NCBI RefSeq assembly: GCF_004362715.1
Contig: NZ_SNYC01000007.1
Location: 310,001-374,000, forward strand
Length of the DNA: 64,000 nt
Direction of reading: 5' to 3'
DNA from: Pedobacter metabolipauper
GTDB lineage: Bacteria > Bacteroidota > Bacteroidia > Sphingobacteriales > Sphingobacteriaceae
Shown here: positions 62,201 to 64,000 of the stretch, piece after piece
Position numbering within the stretch: the first letter of the stretch is position 1
How the letters are laid out: the number at the start of each line of letters is the position of its first letter
Made by a program: the position numbers and the translations under genes
The notes under the pieces: model-generated
The model's database searches: none
Seen by the model: the letters and a program-made list of their open reading frames with translations, nothing else
What the model was told of the DNA's origin: nothing

Positions 62201-62221
62201 GGTTTAAGTGTTACTTTTTAA
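59213..62221 (+). CDS. SusC/RagA-type TonB-dependent transporter (no STN domain)
   Basis: A 1002-residue receptor with signal (LTFLVMLVLSHHLLLAQ). Order: Ig-like regulatory domain (~22-100, MIKGRIIDNTGSPLVGATVF), plug (LDEMIIVGYGTAAKKDLTGA; VESISVLKDAASSAIYGSRA), barrel ending PLVVTYYSGLSVTF. No STN domain, in line with control by LacI rather than sigma/FecR. SusD partner 11 bp downstream. Likely imports the oligosaccharide that the GH2 enzyme attacks. Confidence 0.95.
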   Translation: MIRKLTFLVMLVLSHHLLLAQSSQMIKGRIIDNTGSPLVGATVFLTVEKKAVATDVKGDFSIASNDPNNRLRITFVGYKTQEVGLDAFKNTGTVALQNDGNNLDEMIIVGYGTAAKKDLTGAVSTLSGDLITERKTTRVTQALQGAIPGVQVTRNAGTPGASGTILIRGITTLGVNDPLVIIDGVPGSIDNLNPDNVESISVLKDAASSAIYGSRAAAGVILIATKRAKDGQSELTYSVDFGLQKPITMPKFVDAPTYMALFNELKVNDGATPIYDAATIANYAALSAASPDLYPNTDWQDGYFKKDAFLQRHDLNFTVGTRNVKTKVIAGYINQGGLEPNRSFNRYSFRVNNDLRFNDKLSGNVDFSYYRAQSLSATTSDISLVRQLPAIYDDYYSDGRYAPGKDGANPIANNRTGGRNNVRNNQFSARMQLNYEPLSGLKFSGIFAPQIGFLNSSVFSQIVSYTSLQDPSVVVNRFNNTNSLTQSQAYNQALNAQFLANYNITVADDHSFTALLGYESNDFRDENSSAFRDGYVLPDYQVIDAGAKLNATNSGNASESALRSFFGRINYSYKGKYLLQANARYDGSSRFAPSNRWGFFPSLSAGWVVSEESIFKDKLPFSFLKIRGSWGRNGNQQIGNYSYQSLINLNTILFYNSAGQVVPATGGNQLNYAVKDITWETKQDFDIGLDMAFFGNRLSATADYFNKTTFDILLNLPIPLNTGLLATPQNGGKMLNKGWELQVGWSDKIGSDWKYSFSANVSDYTNKIVDLKGTSTLGSLALLERQPYNVWYGYRNLGYFRDADDVAASAKLTGAEKPGDVKYADLDGDGKITADKDQVPLGNSLPRYLFGGQGNVKYKNFDLGFSFQGIGKQRSRLSGFMIQPFDSNFGNVNTYYLDNYWTPSRPDAKYPRLSYNNKNINYDQSSDFWFFNGAYLRIKDITLGYTFEPTLLKRVGIKNARLFVSATDVFTLSHYPQGWDPEGTQGNNPLVVTYYSGLSVTF

Positions 62222-62232
62222 TTCGTTACATC

Positions 62233-63891
62233 ATGAAAAAGACCTACACCTATACAATATTGCTGTTGATCTTATTAACCACAGCAGCTTGCCGCAAACT
62301 GGATCGTTTTCCATTGGACAGCCCCAGTTCATCTACATTTTATGCCAACAGAACCGAGCTGGATCTGGCAGTTAATGCCCTGTATAATGGCGGACTTTAT
62401 CCGCAGGACTGGGAAGAGTGGACTGACAACTTCTGGAACAGATCGAACCTGGGTAACGAGATTATCCATAGTACGGCCACGATCCAATCGTTTAACTTTT
62501 CAAACACCTGGCTGACCTGCTATAAGGGGATTGCCCGGGCAAATGGAATTTTAGACAATATCAATAAGGCAACTGACGTTACCGAGGCTTACCGGCAGCA
62601 GATCGAGGCACAGGCTAGGTTTGCCAGGGCTTATGAATATTCGCTGCTTATTGTTCACTTTGGTGATGTGCCACTGATTAAGACGACACTTTCCCTTGCC
62701 GACTCTTATACCATTAAAAGAAGCCCTGCTAAAGAAATCCAGGATTTTATCAACAGCGAATTTGATTTTGCCGCATCGGTATTGCCGGCTACCTATACAT
62801 CCGGTCTGCAGTACTTTACGAAAGGAGTGGTGCTGGGTATGAAAGCCCGCTTAGCGATTTCCCTAAATGACTGGAAAACGGCTGCCGACGCTGCAAAGAA
62901 AGTAATGGATTTGAAGGTATATGCATTGTATCCTTCTTACCGCAATTTGTTTTTGAGGGCTGGTCAGCATAGTTCGGAAGTGATTTTGTCCTTTCCCCGT
63001 TCTGTAACTTATCTCAATACGTATGATATCCAGTATACCATATCGAGGTTAGCCGGGGGCTTTGCATCGAGCATCCCATCGCATGAGCTGATCGACAGCT
63101 ACGAATGTACAGATGGCAAAACCATTGATAAATCACCGTTGTATGATGTTAAAAACCCATTTGTTAACCGTGATCCCCGTTTAAATGCAACCATTGTTAC
63201 GCCGGGCGATACCTTCCTGGGTTATGTTTTTCAAAATCATCCGGATAGTACCATGGTTTTTAGTGCCAAAGACAACAGAAAGGTGGTGAATAAGGATAAT
63301 AAAGGTGCGGCGAACCCTTTTGCGAGTTTTACCGGCTATCTCTGGAAAAAAACGATTGACGACAGCCAGCTGGCCAATATCAACAAGGTTGATCTGGATC
63401 AGATCGTGCTGCGTTATGCTGAAATACTCCTGATCTACGCCGAAGCTAAAATAGAGTTAAACGAGATCGATCAGACCGTTTTAGATGCGATCAATGCGGT
63501 TAGGGCAAGGGCGTACGGTGTAGCTGTTGGTGCAACAGGATCTTATCCGGCAGCAACGACAACGGTACAGGCGGATTTGAGAAAGATCATGCGCCGGGAG
63601 CGCCGGATAGAGCTGGCGTTTGAAGGCAGGAGATATCTTGACCTGCTGCGCTGGAAGATCATTGATAAAGTTTTCAGTAAGCAAATGTATGGGGTGCCGC
63701 TCAATAAGGCTGATTATCCATATCCGGGGATACCTGTTTTTGATGAGGATGACATTCCATCTTACGAAGCTTTTGCTTCAAAACTGACCATTATTGACAA
63801 ACGTGTTTTCGATCCTAAATATTATTTATGGCCGGTGCCTTACAATGAATCGGCTTTGAACAATGGGTTGGGACAAAATACAGGCTGGTAA
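62233..63891 (+). CDS. SusD/RagB-type surface lipoprotein
   Basis: A 552-residue SusD protein with lipoprotein signal (LLLILLTTAACRKLD, Cys near residue 20). Helical part AQARFARAYEYSLLIVHFGD, C-terminal LDQIVLRYAEILLIYAEAKI, NAVRARAYG and RRERRIELAFEGRRYLDLLR, closing PVPYNESALNNGLGQNTGW. It pairs with the SusC 11 bp upstream. Confidence 0.95.
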   Translation: MKKTYTYTILLLILLTTAACRKLDRFPLDSPSSSTFYANRTELDLAVNALYNGGLYPQDWEEWTDNFWNRSNLGNEIIHSTATIQSFNFSNTWLTCYKGIARANGILDNINKATDVTEAYRQQIEAQARFARAYEYSLLIVHFGDVPLIKTTLSLADSYTIKRSPAKEIQDFINSEFDFAASVLPATYTSGLQYFTKGVVLGMKARLAISLNDWKTAADAAKKVMDLKVYALYPSYRNLFLRAGQHSSEVILSFPRSVTYLNTYDIQYTISRLAGGFASSIPSHELIDSYECTDGKTIDKSPLYDVKNPFVNRDPRLNATIVTPGDTFLGYVFQNHPDSTMVFSAKDNRKVVNKDNKGAANPFASFTGYLWKKTIDDSQLANINKVDLDQIVLRYAEILLIYAEAKIELNEIDQTVLDAINAVRARAYGVAVGATGSYPAATTTVQADLRKIMRRERRIELAFEGRRYLDLLRWKIIDKVFSKQMYGVPLNKADYPYPGIPVFDEDDIPSYEAFASKLTIIDKRVFDPKYYLWPVPYNESALNNGLGQNTGW

Positions 63892-63937
63892 AATGGGATT
63901 AAACTAAGATGAATTGTATCTGCATAACGCACAGTTA

Positions 63938-64000
63938 ATGAATTTATTAAGGACCGTAATTTTAATGGGGATCTCTGGGCTGGTTTACACTACTTGTCTG
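63938..64000 (+). CDS. Exported protein, N-terminal part, truncated by window edge
   Basis: Twenty-one codons in frame from the ATG at 63938 to the window end, beginning MNLLRTVILMGISGLVYTTC: a lipoprotein-like signal with Cys near residue 20. It lies 46 bp after SusD, so it is probably the next gene of the LacI-controlled operon. Function cannot be told. Confidence 0.5.
   Translation, partial: MNLLRTVILMGISGLVYTTCL

Noticed and set aside
1..64000. CRISPR array, prophage, integrase or insertion sequence
   Set aside because: No regularly spaced repeats and no cas, integrase, transposase or phage structural genes were found.

Overview
The window is from the chromosome of a Bacteroidota bacterium, most likely Pedobacter or a close relative in Sphingobacteriaceae. 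Four SusC/SusD pairs, FecI-type ECF sigma factors with FecR anti-sigma factors, many lipoproteins with a short signal followed by Cys-Lys, DUF6266, DUF4843, DUF4199 and DUF6377 proteins, and promoter boxes of the form TAnnTTTG all point there. The genus is inferred from gene content only. No tRNA, rRNA, CRISPR array, insertion sequence or phage module was seen.

Layout. 1-4818: a truncated secreted protein gene, an SPFH/SHOCT protein with a zinc-ribbon membrane protein, a DUF1080 protein and a DUF3095 cyclase-like protein. 4819-5552: a gene-free stretch with structured RNA copy A. 5553-15693: an orphan ECF sigma factor with a broken FecR, then a complete sigma/FecR/SusC/SusD locus ending in a glycerophosphodiesterase-alkaline phosphatase fusion, which suggests uptake and dephosphorylation of organic phosphate esters. 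15841-24946: small secreted proteins, two GNAT acetyltransferases, a small XRE regulator divergent from structured RNA copy B, a membrane-tethered PstS-like protein, an MFS efflux pump, a Gfo/Idh/MocA oxidoreductase and an outer-membrane barrel. 25016-36790: a second sigma/FecR/SusC/SusD locus with DUF4843, PKD-like and TlpA genes, then a sialidase/GH93-like propeller. 36787-43777: DUF6266, three small exported proteins, katG and a TPM-domain protein. 44170-54789: a SusCD locus with an IPT/NHL protein and a DUF1735-type protein, then a DUF6377 regulator, a membrane LuxR protein and DUF4199. 54905-64000: a LacI-controlled locus with a GH2 glycosidase and a fourth SusCD pair.

Most notable are non-coding elements. 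First, two copies (about 5150-5377 and 18130-18355) of a ~225-nt RNA whose helices keep pairing through compensatory changes. Its helices cross to form pseudoknots, and each copy sits behind the same 18-bp GCGGT...ACCGC palindrome and a TACCTTAG box. I do not recognise this RNA. Second, four copies of a ~50-nt small-RNA-like unit: a TAnnTTTR box, a fixed 4-5 nt gap, an invariant GAGAGCGTTAA, and a terminator hairpin. Third, a duplicated double operator (two GGGA...TCCC sites 18 bp apart) in front of both arms of the LacI locus.
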